Shown here: positions 1 through 10,471 of the stretch, piece by piece | How the letters are laid out: each line of letters opens with the position of its first letter | Numbering within the stretch: the stretch's first letter is position 1 | NCBI GenBank assembly: GCA_002205965.3 | Contig: NADL03000013.1 | Span: forward strand, 186,001-250,000 | Length of the DNA: 64,000 nt | Direction of reading: 5' to 3' | Source of the DNA: Kappaphycus alvarezii | Taxonomy: Eukaryota; Rhodophyta; Florideophyceae; Gigartinales; Solieriaceae | Made by a program: the position numbers and the translations under genes | The notes under the pieces: model-generated | What the model was told of the DNA's origin: nothing | Database searches by the model: none | What the model saw: the letters and a program-made list of their open reading frames with translations, nothing else

Positions 1-598
1 TTTCTCACTTTAATAGTGTTCTATCGCCGTGATCATTCGCCGCTCTCGAACCCCGCTTAACCGATTTCCGCTGTCGGGTTGCTTTATATTTGAATGTTAG
101 TTACGCATATAGCTTGCTCTTGTTATAGCTTCCTCGATTGCAAGCTGAAATTTTTTTTTCATTTGCTACTCGGCAGCATATGACTCCATGTGCTGCCTCT
201 GTCCTCTGCTTTATCCATTAATTGACACATATAAACTCCTACGCAGATCTTTGTTCCGTATCTCAGTTGCTCATTGCTTCATACTCTTCTATTGTAGGTT
301 GCGTGCGCTTGCTGGTTACTATCAGAGCGTGCTTCAGCCTTGGCTGCTCTGCCTCGTCTGTACACTTTTTTGCGTCGACAACGCTCGTCTGCTGCGCTTG
401 AGCCTTTGTCATATGCATTTGAGCTGGTTGGATATTCATTCTGTCGCTGATATTAGTACGCGTTGAATAGCCGCGACTGTTCGATCATTGATGCCGCGTG
501 GTGAATTGATTGCTGTAAGCTTGCGCGCATTTGTGTTGACCCCAAAAACAGTATTTTGGCGTACAGAACTGCATTTGTTTCCGTCCTATTGCATCGCC
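1..598. other. Unassigned left-edge sequence
   Basis: No open frame here resembles a protein I recognise, and the two 80-90 codon frames have no domain character. I see no tRNA or rRNA. The only structure is that the stretch runs into a repeat arm beginning at about 599. Confidence 0.5.
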
Positions 599-679
599 AA
601 CAAAACGTACAGTAATTGACCACAAATTTGGCTCCCGGCAGCCACATAAATACTTCAAATGGCCTCAAATTTGGATCGC
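599..679 (-). repeat. Arm A of a diverged inverted repeat (partner 8271-8353)
   Basis: Read on the minus strand, this segment aligns with plus-strand 8271-8353. Shared blocks include GCGATCCAAATTTGAGG near the start, GGGAGCCAA.TTTGTGG in the middle and a TTGTTGG block near the end. By eye the match is about three quarters identical over 80 bases. The arms lie 7.6 kb apart and enclose Harbinger-1 and Copia-1. They may be a dispersed repeat in opposite orientations rather than the ends of one element. Confidence 0.55.
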
Positions 680-753
680 AAGAGTACCTTAAGAGTAGCA
701 GTTCGTGCGACAACTGCAAGGGGTTATTTACTGTTATTTTTATTGCTTGTGTT

Positions 754-802
754 TATGAAATCTGAATACAACTCTTCAAGATTCAAAATGATTTTTTGTT
801 TG
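754..802 (+). repeat. Direct repeat flanking Copia-1 (left copy)
   Basis: About 49 bases match 6742-6791 in the same orientation, with roughly five substitutions and one base of T-run length difference. The right copy lies just after the end of the Copia-1 pol remnant, so the pair may be surviving pieces of its LTRs. Only this short stretch is still alignable, so the LTR reading is an inference. Confidence 0.5.
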
Positions 803-1087
803 AGAAGAGAGATTATGCAAACAGAATTCTGTAAATAATGCACCAGATTTCTGCAATACATGTCACACCTGTAGTTAACTGCAGATTTTTGCAATTCAAT
901 CGTGAGGATAATTGAAGAATCGTGAGCAGTTCTTCACGACCTTACTGCGTCAAATGTGAGCAATACAAATGACAGCTGTCCAAAGATTCTGCTGTTTTCA
1001 TGCGTATAACGCTTTGATGCTAGAGAACAAGTCCGTTTAGGGCAGACTCAACACGATTCACGGTGCTGCTTCCTGACGAATAGCGCA

Positions 1088-1840
1088 ATGGGTGAAACTC
1101 TACCAACTGCTCCCGCGAAGCCTCAGGCACCCAACCCTCGTGCCGGGCGCCAATCGAGGTCCACATTACAGGAAGAACTCGTTATTGTCCGAGAGGTTGC
1201 TCCAGCCAATGCATACCTAGCTGAATTTGGCGAATCGCGAAAGCGCTTCGCAGAAGCCGCGGAGGAAGCGAACGCAAACGCTAACGTGCAGCAAACAGCC
1301 ACGTGGAAGAGCGTGCGTGACCGCTACAAGCGCATTCAATAGCAGTTCGACCGGGAAGACAGCTTCAACCAGCGCTTATCAGGAGTGGCTGGAGAGATTG
1401 ACGAGCTGGAGGGCATGAAATAAGCGCTTGAGGACTTGGAGAAGATCAGGAAGGCAGATAAGGATATGCTGAAGGAGAGGGATGAAGAGAAGAAGCGTCT
1501 TGGCCGTGAGCTAGTCAATGCCTCACTGCACCGGAAGCGCGGAAACAGCAAGAGCGAATAGGAAAATGAAGAGCCGGGAAGTGCGCGGAAGAAGTAAAAA
1601 TGCAGCTCGCGCATGGACAGCGCTGGAGAAATGGAAGAGTTCAGAGCTCAACTGCGTGCAGCTGATATTGCGCGGGTAGAATTAGACCTAGAACGACTTT
1701 TTTTAGAGCGCAAGCGTTATGAGGCAGAACGCTAGTAGCGCAAGCGCGATCTTGTGAAGCGTAAGGAAGAGAGAGAGGCCGCGCAGAAATTGGATCTAGA
1801 GAAGTTTAAGCGTATGATGGACGTTTTCATGAACAAGTAA
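1088..1840 (+). pseudogene. Harbinger-1 ORF1 (coiled-coil accessory protein), broken by stops
   Basis: A single frame of 250 codons runs from the ATG to a terminal TAA at 1838-1840 with no frameshift, but six internal stops interrupt it: TAG 1340, TAA 1421, TAG 1559, TAA 1595, TAG 1733 and TAG 1736. The product begins with a Pro/Ala-rich tail. An SRSTLQEE stretch and a WKSVRDRYKRIQ motif follow, like the MYB/SANT-type DNA-binding region of Harbinger ORF1 proteins. The rest is a long Lys/Glu/Arg/Leu-rich coiled coil. Family knowledge says ORF1 partners bring the transposase to the nucleus and to the element ends. All six stops can be explained by C-to-T change at CAA or CAG codons. The partner transposase lies convergent, 40 bases downstream. 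Confidence 0.75.
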
Positions 1841-1879
1841 AACTGCCATTTTGGCCAACTTTGTGACCACGTTATGAAA

Positions 1880-2870
1880 TTAAAATCGCTTTATTCCTCC
1901 GAGACCTCCCGTGTATCCGCTAGGACGGGCTTCATGTGGGACTGCGGGCAGATTACGCCGACTGCGAGCTTGCAAACTTTCAGTCTTCGTTTGCCGCGTG
2001 CTCGCGAAGTGAGCGAGATTTGCCAAGTCTTCGTGCGTAAGATACTCCTCCAGAGACGGAGGAATGCAGTTGAAGTACCTACTAATCTGATTGCCGTAGA
2101 TACACTTTCGAAAGTTCGCTTGTAGTATGGATGCTAAGTACAGTAAACCTACAGGTGATTAGTACACTTTCAGCTTGCGTTTGAAGTCCAGATGCGAATA
2201 GTACAGCTTGATCTCTTTGAAAATCAACTCGACCGTTATGCGACAGGAAGACATAGGCTTGTTCAGAGCCCTTTTTTGCTGCACTCAAATTGCTACCCTG
2301 ATGCGGCACCTCCAGAAACCAGCGACTATTGTATCCTGAGTCCCCGTAAATGCAGTACTGAACTCCTTCCACATTCAGAATCTGCGGCAAACAATTGTCA
2401 AGATTGCTCCGCATATACAGCAGTAAATCATGCCTTCGCCCTTCCATTGGACCAAATGCATGTTGTATGAGCCCATCTGCGTTTATGCCTGTTATAAGCA
2501 CGCGCTGCATCTCGTTTACGGAGGGTCTTGCGATCCCGATTACAGTTCCATCTATGAACCCTACGACTTTCTCGATACTATTGCTCTGTTTGCATACAGT
2601 AGCTGCGTACATGATTTCTCTGCTTGCCATAAAAGCACCGTTGATTTCACCTGTAATCAAGTGCTTCCTTTGATCCATCATGTGCTCCAAGCACTCTCAA
2701 AAAATCTTAGATAGCTGCGGGGCATGCTTACCAAAAGTCATTTCGCTGGACTTCATAGCCGACGTAGAAGAATACAATGAGCCAATAGAGGTGACACGCT
2801 GTATCGGTTTCGGGATGTGTGTTTCTGTAGCACCGGCCACCCCACTGCATGTAAATTCGATCACATCTGG
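1880..2870 (-). pseudogene. Harbinger-1 DDE transposase, frameshifted
   Basis: Reading on the minus strand from about 2870, the frame passes a region ending in a TGA near 2699. It then opens at 2690 with a clear Harbinger (DDE_4/HARBI1-type) core: GFIDGT (first catalytic Asp), a GPMEGRRHD block and YGDSGY (second Asp). A one-base shift near 2265 moves the rest to another frame, which carries RITVELIFKEIK (third catalytic residue, Glu) and LDFKRKL. It continues through CIPPSLEEYL to a TAA at 1880-1882. All three catalytic acids are thus visible, but across two frames and with one stop. The enzyme would cut and paste the element; this copy cannot make it. Confidence 0.8.
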
Positions 2871-3046
2871 CTAACGAGAACGGAAGAGCAGAAGTGCTTC
2901 TGCCTCACTAAACGAATTGAAATTGAACGAAAACTCCGCAACGCTGATTCTGTTGCTCCCTAGAAGTTGTTTCCTTGCTTCTGTTTTCGCTTCGCATAAA
3001 AAGCCGCTGATGCGACCAGTAAGGCCATTGGTATGATGAACATAAC

Positions 3047-3910
3047 GTGGATGGAAGCCTCAGGTCAGGGGTCAAGTCGAGCCCAGTATCCCTAATTGGT
3101 GCTGACATGCACAAAAAGCTATCTGATCCAATTAGATACGACAAGAAAACCGTTACATTCAATGTGGTTCGCATGTATGATGTTCCCAATGCCATTTCGC
3201 TTCTGGGAGAGACTTTTGTAGGACCCCTGCTCGATAGTATGGCGCCTTATAGCGGGGCGGGTGTCACAGAGTTTTTGACATTGCAAGCTATACTGCTACC
3301 AGACTGGGATGGTAAGTTGGAGGATGTCCTTATTGAACTCAAGAATAGACCATACTGGCAGTGTGGCATAGGCAAACACGCAATTGAAGCTCGGAAAATT
3401 ATTGGTTCAGTGCACCTGAACATTAAATCGGACAATGGTAACTCGGTTATCATACGGCATTTTATAATAAAAGGATCTTCCCAATGGGTTATTGAGATGA
3501 ACTTTATGAGCCAGTGCAAAATTGAACACATTGGTCACAAAAAAGTCATATTGCCACGCAAAGTCGATTCGATTACAATTATTGATGAAGATCTCTACAG
3601 CTACGTGCCATACGTAAATTTATGCCGCAACATATCGTCAAGTGCCATAACACGGATAAAAAGCTTAAATCTGCAACGGCACAGTTACCTTATGAAGGAG
3701 TGGAACGACCTTGGACCGAGGTCAAAAAGATTGTGGACAAATTCCATAAACACGTATGTTGACATTATAATTATTCAGAGATTTAAACGCTGCTGGAAGG
3801 CGACATGCTTTGGAATTCGGGTGTGCAAAAGTACTTTAGCCGCAGATTGGATGAGTTCCAGAGTTTTCTTACAACTGCTTTGCCAAAGGAGACCAGGGAA
3901 GTTTCCTTAA
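3047..3910 (+). pseudogene. Copia-1 retropepsin-like region
   Basis: This is the longest open frame of Copia-1 (287 codons). About 65 residues in is the sequence LLDSMAPYSGAGVTEF, which fits an aspartic protease active site (D-S/T-G-A) with the Gly replaced by Met. A downstream hydrophobic segment with conserved His and Cys residues precedes the integrase region. The Met at 3047 is unlikely to be a real start, because a Copia protease is normally inside a Gag-Pol polyprotein and upstream coding is missing. Copia-2 (30707-31000) and Copia-3 (near 55970) have the same kind of motif. Confidence 0.6.
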
Positions 3911-4640
3911 GCGCAGTTAACCGCCAGTTCAAAACTGTAGTTTGTGTTGACCATTTATTCTTAGAAGAAAATTGCGTATATCACATTATGGACTCAGTGT
4001 CAAGATACTCAGTAGGAGATATGGTACCGATCACAGCAATAGAACATGTTGTCCCTCCGTTCGACATGCTCTGGATCACTCCATTCTGGGCACCTGAAGC
4101 GGTGCTGTTTGACGCTGGCTTTTCTAGTCATCAGTTCACAGAGTATGTTAAGTGCTAGGAAGTCGACACTAGTCGTCTGACACCTAAAATAATACAGCAA
4201 AAATGTCATCGAGTCCAAGCATCGAACTATCCGAGACATTTATTTACGTTTGAAAGCTGACTAAGTTCCCGAAAAGACTCAGCACGAAAGAATACTGGTT
4301 CAAGCCGCCCTAAGGATTTCCAATGACCTCTACAGTACAGAAGCTTGCTCTACAAACGAACTCGCGAAAGGCTATACATGACTTATATCAGCAGGCAAGT
4401 CTCACGTCCAAGTGCCCTCTGAAATTTTGGAAGCTCATGATCATCTGGTGGCTAGTCGCAAGCTTATGCGAATTTTACGATCGAAATCAATATTTTATAT
4501 GCCTTTCAAGGTTGGAGAAGTCGTGAAAGTCTTTACCAGAAAGCAATTTGAAAATCGAGGGAAGTTTTCATCCCCCAAAACTATTCTTGGTTATTGGCAA
4601 ACTGTCGGTAACTGTGACTCTGGCAGGCAAGAACGGTAAG
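3805..4640 (+). pseudogene. Copia-1 integrase remnant
   Basis: The frame at 3805-4158 contains a VVCVDHLFLE stretch and a HIMDSVSRYS block, matching the first Asp region of the integrase core and the following strand. After 4158 the reading moves through broken frames with traces of the later integrase core. At 4412-4639 it gives a KVGEVVKVF...GKFSSPKTILGYW segment, similar to the domain that follows integrase in Copia polyproteins. In-frame stops and at least two frame changes make it non-functional. Confidence 0.65.
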
Positions 4641-5399
4641 AAATTGCATGCTTTAGGTGAAAATATTCGCAAGTGCTTACCATAATACTCCCTTGCCAAC
4701 GATATACAAAAGAAATAGTCTCAGTAAGAGCGAGTCTTGATAACTGTCTTGATGGACTATGCAATGAAGTAGATCATGAGCAAAGATGATTTTCAATCAC
4801 GAAACAATGCAGCAAATGTCAATGAAGACTAGAGCGGTACAGTCCATTAAACCTATTAAGGGGACGACGTTGAAGTATTCTGGCCAATGGGCGACTCATT
4901 TTATAAAGGGAAAGTGGTGTCCATTAACAAAGAAGAAATTGAGTATCATATAGCCTACAATGAAGGCGATAAAGGAGTTCTCGACATGACTGAAGATTTT
5001 TGGCGATAAAATACTCCCAAAGACAACTATGAGCCTAGAAAAAGTGCAGTAAATGCCAACATTGCTGATTTAATCCGGAAAGCTCTTCGAAGTTCCGAAC
5101 AAGACAGCTTGGCAGCTATACGCAGACGCTATGGGTCACAAAATTTTTCTTACGTATGAAGCGCAAGGAATCCCTAGTTTCCCTTTTCAAAACGATTATG
5201 AACAAGAGAAAGCCACGTTTGAAGAGAATTTTGAATTTTAACACGTCTCTAAGGTACCAAAATTCTAATATTGTTAAAAGTCAGGTGTTGTACGGGGTTA
5301 AGACGAATGATGGTGGAACATTCAAGATGAAGGCTCGCATAGCACAAAACAACAACAAAGACTCAGAAAAGTAACATATAAAGACATACTCTGCTGTTT

Positions 5400-6717
5400 T
5401 TCCGCCAATCAGAATAATAATTCTTCTGTCGCTTGCCGTAATTTTTCGCTGGCGTTTAGTCAAGATTGATTTTAAAAGAGCGTTTCTGCAAACTGGTGCT
5501 GCACTCCGCGATGTATGCATTGTTCCGCCTCGAGAGAGTATGGAAAGGCAACAATATTGGTTGCTACTAGCAGGAGCTTACGGACTTGTGAATTCCGGCG
5601 CTAAATGGCATTAGCACAATGATAATCTACTACGATCGCTAGGTATGAGTCAGCTCACATTCGTTCCTCAACCATTTTTCAAGCACAACTCTGCTAGCAG
5701 CTTGCTACTTGTAGCAGGTAAAATTGTAGACGATGTACTTATAGCTAGAGATCGCACATTGCTGGAGTCTATGGTGGACAAAATTCAGGAAAAATACGAG
5801 CTCGGGACCGCCGTTTATGGCCCCAACACGTTTCTGTTCCTCGGACTTCAACTTTGCCAAGATACGGACTACTCCATCAAGATCTATGGTGATCAAAAGA
5901 TAGGTGGCGTAGAGGCTTATTATATCACACGACACAGAAGAAAAGAGGGTGATAATATGTCGAATTCAGTCGATTTAAGTTCATTCAGGTCAATTAATAG
6001 CTCTATTGGATGGTTAGACATTGATGCATCGCCCTTTTGCGACTTATGTGCCAGCCATATACAACAAAGGGTACCCTATACAAAATTTCATGACTTAATA
6101 TCTCAGGTTAACTCTCCAAGACTCCTAAAGAAGCTCGTTCCAACAATAAGATACAATTGTCCTTCCGAAAACGGACCTTTTAAGATATCAGTACTGGTCT
6201 TCTCTGACGCCAGCAGGACAGCTGACCATGGTCAACTCGGCCGTGTTGCAGGTCTCTTTATCGGGGACATGAAGCGCGGTTCCGTGTTTCATTCTATCTC
6301 GTGGTCATCTCAAAAAGTCTAGGCGGCCAGTCAAGTCCATCTGTGCTTCGTAAATTTTAGCCGCTGGTGAAGGCAATGATGATGATAAGTTACTAGTTAG
6401 GGTAAATCAAGAATTATTCCAGATGCATGTGGATTAAATCATAGAAGTCGACTCCAAGGAACGTTACGAAACCTTAACAAAATTCAGAAATTCCATCGAT
6501 AGATCCATACGCGCTGATTTCAGTGTGATCAGATACGAGTTTGAAACGTGAAAGGTCAACAGCATGATTTGGATCCCTGGAAGAGTTAGTATCGCCGATC
6601 CATTGACCAAGTGCAACAGTCCGCTAGTCGAACTACTTCAGCTCACTTTGTTTGATAGAGAACTCAGTTTGAAATTAGACGACGCCAAGATGCGTTCCTC
6701 TAATCAATCTCCTGCTT
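5400..6717 (+). pseudogene. Copia-1 reverse transcriptase and RNase H remnant
   Basis: Between about 5420 and 5614 one frame gives VKIDFKRAFLQTG, RDVCIVPP and YGLVNSGAKW, the central Copia RT motifs including the first catalytic Asp. The frame opening at 5645 has KIVDDVLIARD (the VDD version of the YxDD catalytic box) and TFLFLGLQL, then the RNase H motif VFSDASRTAD. After 6322 a further frame carries the WIPGRVSIADPLTK motif that usually closes Copia polyproteins, ending near 6717. Stops and shifts are frequent. Confidence 0.75.
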
Positions 6718-6741
6718 AGCACCAACAGAAAATATGAGAAG

Positions 6742-6791
6742 TATGAAACCTAAATACGACTCATCAAGATTTAAAATGATTTTTTTGTTTG
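6742..6791 (+). repeat. Direct repeat flanking Copia-1 (right copy)
   Basis: This is the partner of 754-802 and starts about 25 bases after the last Copia-1 coding trace, where a 3' LTR is expected to begin. The matched block ends in a T-rich run followed by GTTTG in both copies. Confidence 0.5.
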
Positions 6792-8270
6792 GATAACATT
6801 TAATGGTCGCAATTTCATTTGTAATAGAGAGCATTGGAGACCTTTTGTAGTAGTTCTCTATGTCAACGTATCCTATTTTGTTGGTGTATATACTATCCAA
6901 ATACAATCCAAAGATCCCAAAGGAAATAGTCACCGTTTTTTGACCTCTTGGAGTTCACAGCTACCACTGCTTAGTGTGCTACAGTATTAAACCTCTCTCT
7001 TTCTATAGTGTTTGATTTTTGTATTTGTTTTTTATTTGCTTTTTTTTGCTTTGCTTTATTTTGTTTTGTCTCTAACCAATTTTGGAAGCACTGTACTCAG
7101 ACGCTTCATAAAAGAGGATTCTAATGTATTTGTTATCGGCGAGAAATGAAAGTCTCGTACTCTGCTTGTTTCTGCTTAGATGGGTTTGCATGTCGGTTTG
7201 CTGAGTGACGGTTATATCGCAGGACTTGCACGGCTAGGGTTCTTAGTTTCCATCAGCCTTGATTCTGCCCTTTCGTCCCTTATCCTGCCTCGAGGATTGC
7301 ATTCTGACCCGCGCTGATAAACTTTATGCCACAGATGCGGCAATAAGGCTTCCTCCTCTCCTTCCTCCTTTTTCCCCGCTCGTGGTCAGTTGCAACCTTG
7401 AAGGCAGTAGCGCAAGCTAGGTCTGTATGAGCTTGGATTTGGAAGGTAGTGCCAGCGGAAGACGATCTGAGAGTGGTTGTACAATGAGAGGGAAAAGAAA
7501 CGGGTCCTGGACTACGTGGGACCTACTTGGAGCGACCAGAGACTTGCGAAGAAGAAGCAATCCGTATAGAGCTGTAAACGGACCCAGATTCCTCGGAGTC
7601 CTCCTGTGTCTCGTCGTTGATAAAGGCATTCATCGGGTAATCAGTAATGGCAGAGTTTCCCTTGCTACTCTCCTCCTCGGTTACTTGAACCGCAAGGTTG
7701 ACCAATCCTGCACTTTCTCCTAACCAAATTGTCCCCTGTACCGACGGTGATCTTCGAGGGTCCTTCAGGGTTTCCATATCCCTTCTACGATTCCCTTCAG
7801 GGACAATGAAGGCTTAAATTTAAGCAGTCAGTGAGGTCGTTGCCCCCTTGAACTTCGTACTAAGCACCGAAAGTCCAAATAAACAGAGGTCACTGGCAGT
7901 ATAATTGGTGTTTACCCCTTGAACTTCATTATGCACACCATAAATCCAATGAGACAATGGAAGCCAATACATTGAGGACAACAGAAAGGACAGGATAACG
8001 CGGTGGTGGTGATAGTGGTGAGGTTTGGGGTTTGGTCTTGTTTGGGGTCGTTACTTGCCTCCGGGTTCTGGCCCGCATTCTGGATCACCCTTCTTTACAT
8101 AGAAAACTCAAAAATAACAAAACGCGCTAAGTAGTACTAAAGACCTAGAATGCAGATACAAAGTAGCCTCTACAGTATTTAAGCCCGATTTTGTGGTAAC
8201 CACACTGTTACAATGCGCAATGATTACAATTTGTGGCCCAGAGCCATGCGCAGAACTGCACATGGCTCCC
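6792..8270. other. Unassigned spacer with pyrimidine-rich tract and a small repeat
   Basis: No protein-like frame is recognisable; the 70-98 codon frames overlap on both strands without domain character. Around 6985-7080 the plus strand is strongly T-rich with CTTT and TTTG runs. Two imperfect 45-bp direct copies, both beginning CCCCTTGAACTTC, lie at about 7843-7888 and 7913-7958. Confidence 0.5.
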
Positions 8271-8353
8271 GCGATCCAAATTTGAGGTCATTTACATTAC
8301 TGTTCACGGCCCTTGGGAGCCAACTTTGTGGCCAAATATTGTAGGCCTTGTTG
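8271..8353 (+). repeat. Arm B of a diverged inverted repeat (partner 599-679)
   Basis: This matches minus-strand 599-679, with the same order of blocks: GCGATCCAAATTTGAGG, GGGAGCCAA.TTTGTGG, TTGTTGG. It lies shortly before the recognisable part of the Gypsy-1 5' LTR and could be within that LTR, whose true start I could not fix. Confidence 0.55.
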
Positions 8354-8654
8354 GAGGTACAACGTCTCCCCTTTGCTGTAATAGGAATACTGTAAGCCTC
8401 TGTCGGGGTGTGCCTATGTCGAATGCCCACTCACTGTAAATCTTGAACGAAAGGCTCCAGTTCCTCTTCTCTCTCTGTATAATAGTTGCTCGATACCAGA
8501 CCGGGCACCTGTCGGACGCGCGTCCTGGAAAAATCCGGAGCTTTCCAAACGGCGGTCGCGATCTCTCCAAGCGATGCTGTACTGAAGGGTCGCGTAAACC
8601 CTCATATTCGGCTACTTGCACGAATTTTTGGCGGTTTATGGGCTAGACAGCTAC

Positions 8655-8883
8655 CGTTCTCTAGAGTTGCTTTCTACTATTTTCCACAGTATTTTAGTTA
8701 TTTTTAAATTATTGACGGCCTGCGGCGAGTGGCTCTGGAACGTTCAGCAACACACGAGAGTTCCATATAAAGAGTGCTAGCTATGTTGGAGGGGGGAATG
8801 GGGGCACACGATAAGACACACTACAGGACCCCCTTCCTAGGGTCACCAATCACCTATCACAGTTTTTATTTCAGACCCTATCA
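8655..8883 (+). repeat. Gypsy-1 5' LTR, recognisable 3' portion
   Basis: This aligns with 13520-13701 and then, after skipping Harbinger-2, with 16004-16043. Shared blocks include TTTTAGTT, AACGTTCAGC.ACAC, CCCCTTCCTA and a terminal GACCCTA(T)CA. It ends in CA at 8883, directly before the primer-binding site. The LTRs are strongly diverged, so the insertion is old. Confidence 0.75.
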
Positions 8884-8898
8884 TGGTACTCTTATGGA
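8884..8898 (+). other. Gypsy-1 primer-binding site
   Basis: TGGTACTCTTATGGA follows the LTR end. TGG pairs with the CCA tail of a tRNA. Gypsy-2 has the same site with one difference (TGGTACTCTTGTGGA), which supports function. It is not the usual initiator-Met site TGGTATCAGAGC. Confidence 0.6.
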
Positions 8899-8914
8899 GT
8901 ACCTCTTCCTCCAG

Positions 8915-10193
8915 AGCGAACTATGTCGCTTACGACGGTAATAGCGGTGTGAAGAAGTTCTCCTTCTTCTACGACAATGTTGTGATGACCGGGAAGTCCA
9001 GTGAGGAGAAGTCATTATCCTTCGTCGTACACCTAGATGACCCATATTTTGAGTTTATTACGATTACATCGCATTTCAAGGATATCCGATCGAAGACGCC
9101 AAGAACCACGCCTTTGTCAAGGAGAAATGCTTCGAAATTTTATCAGAGGAAGGAGAACCCAGGACATTCATCGTCAAGAATTGGAAATCAGCCTCAAGAT
9201 TGAAGACATATAGAGCTCCTCTAAGAAATTGGAGCAGTTTTACGAGAAGGCTGGTTCAACAGTATCGTAAGATTCGGATCACTTAGAACTGCTGCATGTG
9301 GACATGGGCAGTTCCTTTCATTCTGAGGGCCGAAGAATTACGCCGATCTAGTGAAAGATTTTGAGGACTTTCACACGAATTCGAATTGCGTTTTCCGGAT
9401 CCTCACCTCAAGTTATGGAAGGAGAAGCTTTGCCAAAACAGCCTCGTAAAGAATTATCACGGGGTAATTCCGGTATCCCGCCTAGTGCATAATCCGCATC
9501 AAGTACGAATAATACTTCCCGTTCCGCCAGCAGAAGAATTCAGTTTTATGGGCCAAAGAAGGAGAAATAAGAAGAACAAAAGAGGAACGAAGGATCGAAA
9601 CAAACTTCAAGAATCGTCGGAAAGTACAAAGTTGTCGCTGAGCTCGAGAATGCTAATTGAGTACTCAGTTTCGGTCAACTCCTTCGAGGGGATGCTGACG
9701 GAGCGGCGAAGGTAGTGAGCAGGCTGTTAGGAAAGAATAAGATGCCTATAATTGCGTCGTGGCTCATAAAGAACCACACTTGATGCGATTGGTGCAGCTC
9801 AAAGTTTGTGTATTGGAGGTATTGGTCTTTTTAGACTCTGGAGCCGAACCGGATGTAATTTCTGCGTAGTTATCTGGACGCACCTACATATACCCGAACT
9901 ATACGTTTAGGAAAATTAATGTCGCAAACGGAGATACGGCCTCTTGTGGCGGCTCGTTGCTCAAGGTTCCCAACACCTTTGGGGACAAAGCGGTCATGCT
10001 GGACTACTTGGTTCGGGAGGAATCTTCATTTGATCTAATTATTGGTCTCCCAACTCTCTGGACCATGCGGGAAAATTTGGACTTCCGAACCCAAAGAGTT
10101 CGTCTGCAAATTCGCTCTGAGGAAGTTGTGGTTCCTTTGGAGCCCGATAAAAAAGACGCAGGGAAGCATTTTATGAGGGGAGAAGATATCTAA
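8915..10193 (+). pseudogene. Gypsy-1 gag and protease remnants
   Basis: The segment at about 8925-9060 (VKKFSFFYDNVVMTGKSSEE) aligns with the Gypsy-2 gag segment that begins VEEFLYTYVNVV, so it is the capsid N-terminal part. The ATG at 8883 overlaps the LTR end and primer site and should not be taken as the start. After several broken frames, 9957-10193 carries a protease tail (SFDLIIGLPTL), matching Gypsy-2 FDAIIGCPTM. Stops and frameshifts are frequent. Confidence 0.7.
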
Positions 10194-10471
10194 ACGCCTA
10201 GCGAAGACTTTACCTCCGACTCTGACGCTAAACCTGACTCCGGTGATACTTGATAAGAAGAACTGGTCCTGGAGATCCGGGAAAACATTTACGAGAGCAC
10301 CGAAAACTCTGATAAAGAACTAGCCGATACTTTTTCAGCCACCGTCGAAGAAGGGGGCGAAGAAAACGAAAAGAAAGAGATGAAAGGGGAACTTAGAGCC
10401 CTTCCTGCTCATCTTTCTGAAGAAACACAAGAGAGCAAAAATAGCTCACTCCGTGAAACCGAAATAGTCGC

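Larger units (their letters stand above)
1040..2906. mobile_element. Harbinger-1: decayed PIF/Harbinger DNA transposon
   Basis: Two convergent remnants about 40 bases apart define the element: a basic/coiled-coil ORF1 on the plus strand and a DDE transposase on the minus strand. This two-gene layout is characteristic of PIF/Harbinger elements. The ends are not certain. A plausible left end is GGGCAGA at 1040 after a TTA, and a GGCAGA-type end read on the minus strand lies near 2903, but I could not match a clean 3-bp target duplication. It lies between the left direct repeat (754-802) and the Copia-1 coding remnant, so it may be inserted in the Copia-1 leader. Confidence 0.75.
3047..6717 (+). 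mobile_element. Copia-1: decayed Ty1/Copia-type retrotransposon, internal part
   Basis: Protease-like, integrase, reverse transcriptase and RNase H remnants appear in Copia order (integrase before RT), spread over several frames with many stops. A gag gene is not visible. The possible LTR traces are the 49-bp direct repeats at 754-802 and 6742-6791. Homologous segments in Copia-2 and Copia-3 suggest the three belong to one broad Copia group. Confidence 0.8.

Noticed and set aside
453-719. Minus-strand 88-codon frame as a gene
   Set aside because: It lies over the inverted repeat arm and has no domain character.
1088-1840. Reassigned genetic code (TAA/TAG as Gln) suggested by six TAA/TAG codons in an otherwise open frame
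   Set aside because: The Gypsy-2 polyprotein (about 2,000 codons) and the kinase gene contain no in-frame TAA or TAG, and Harbinger-2 has both TGA and TAA stops. Decay is the simpler reading.
8883-8925. ATG at 8883 as start of the Gypsy-1 gag
   Set aside because: It overlaps the last base of the LTR and the primer-binding site, so it is not a plausible coding start.
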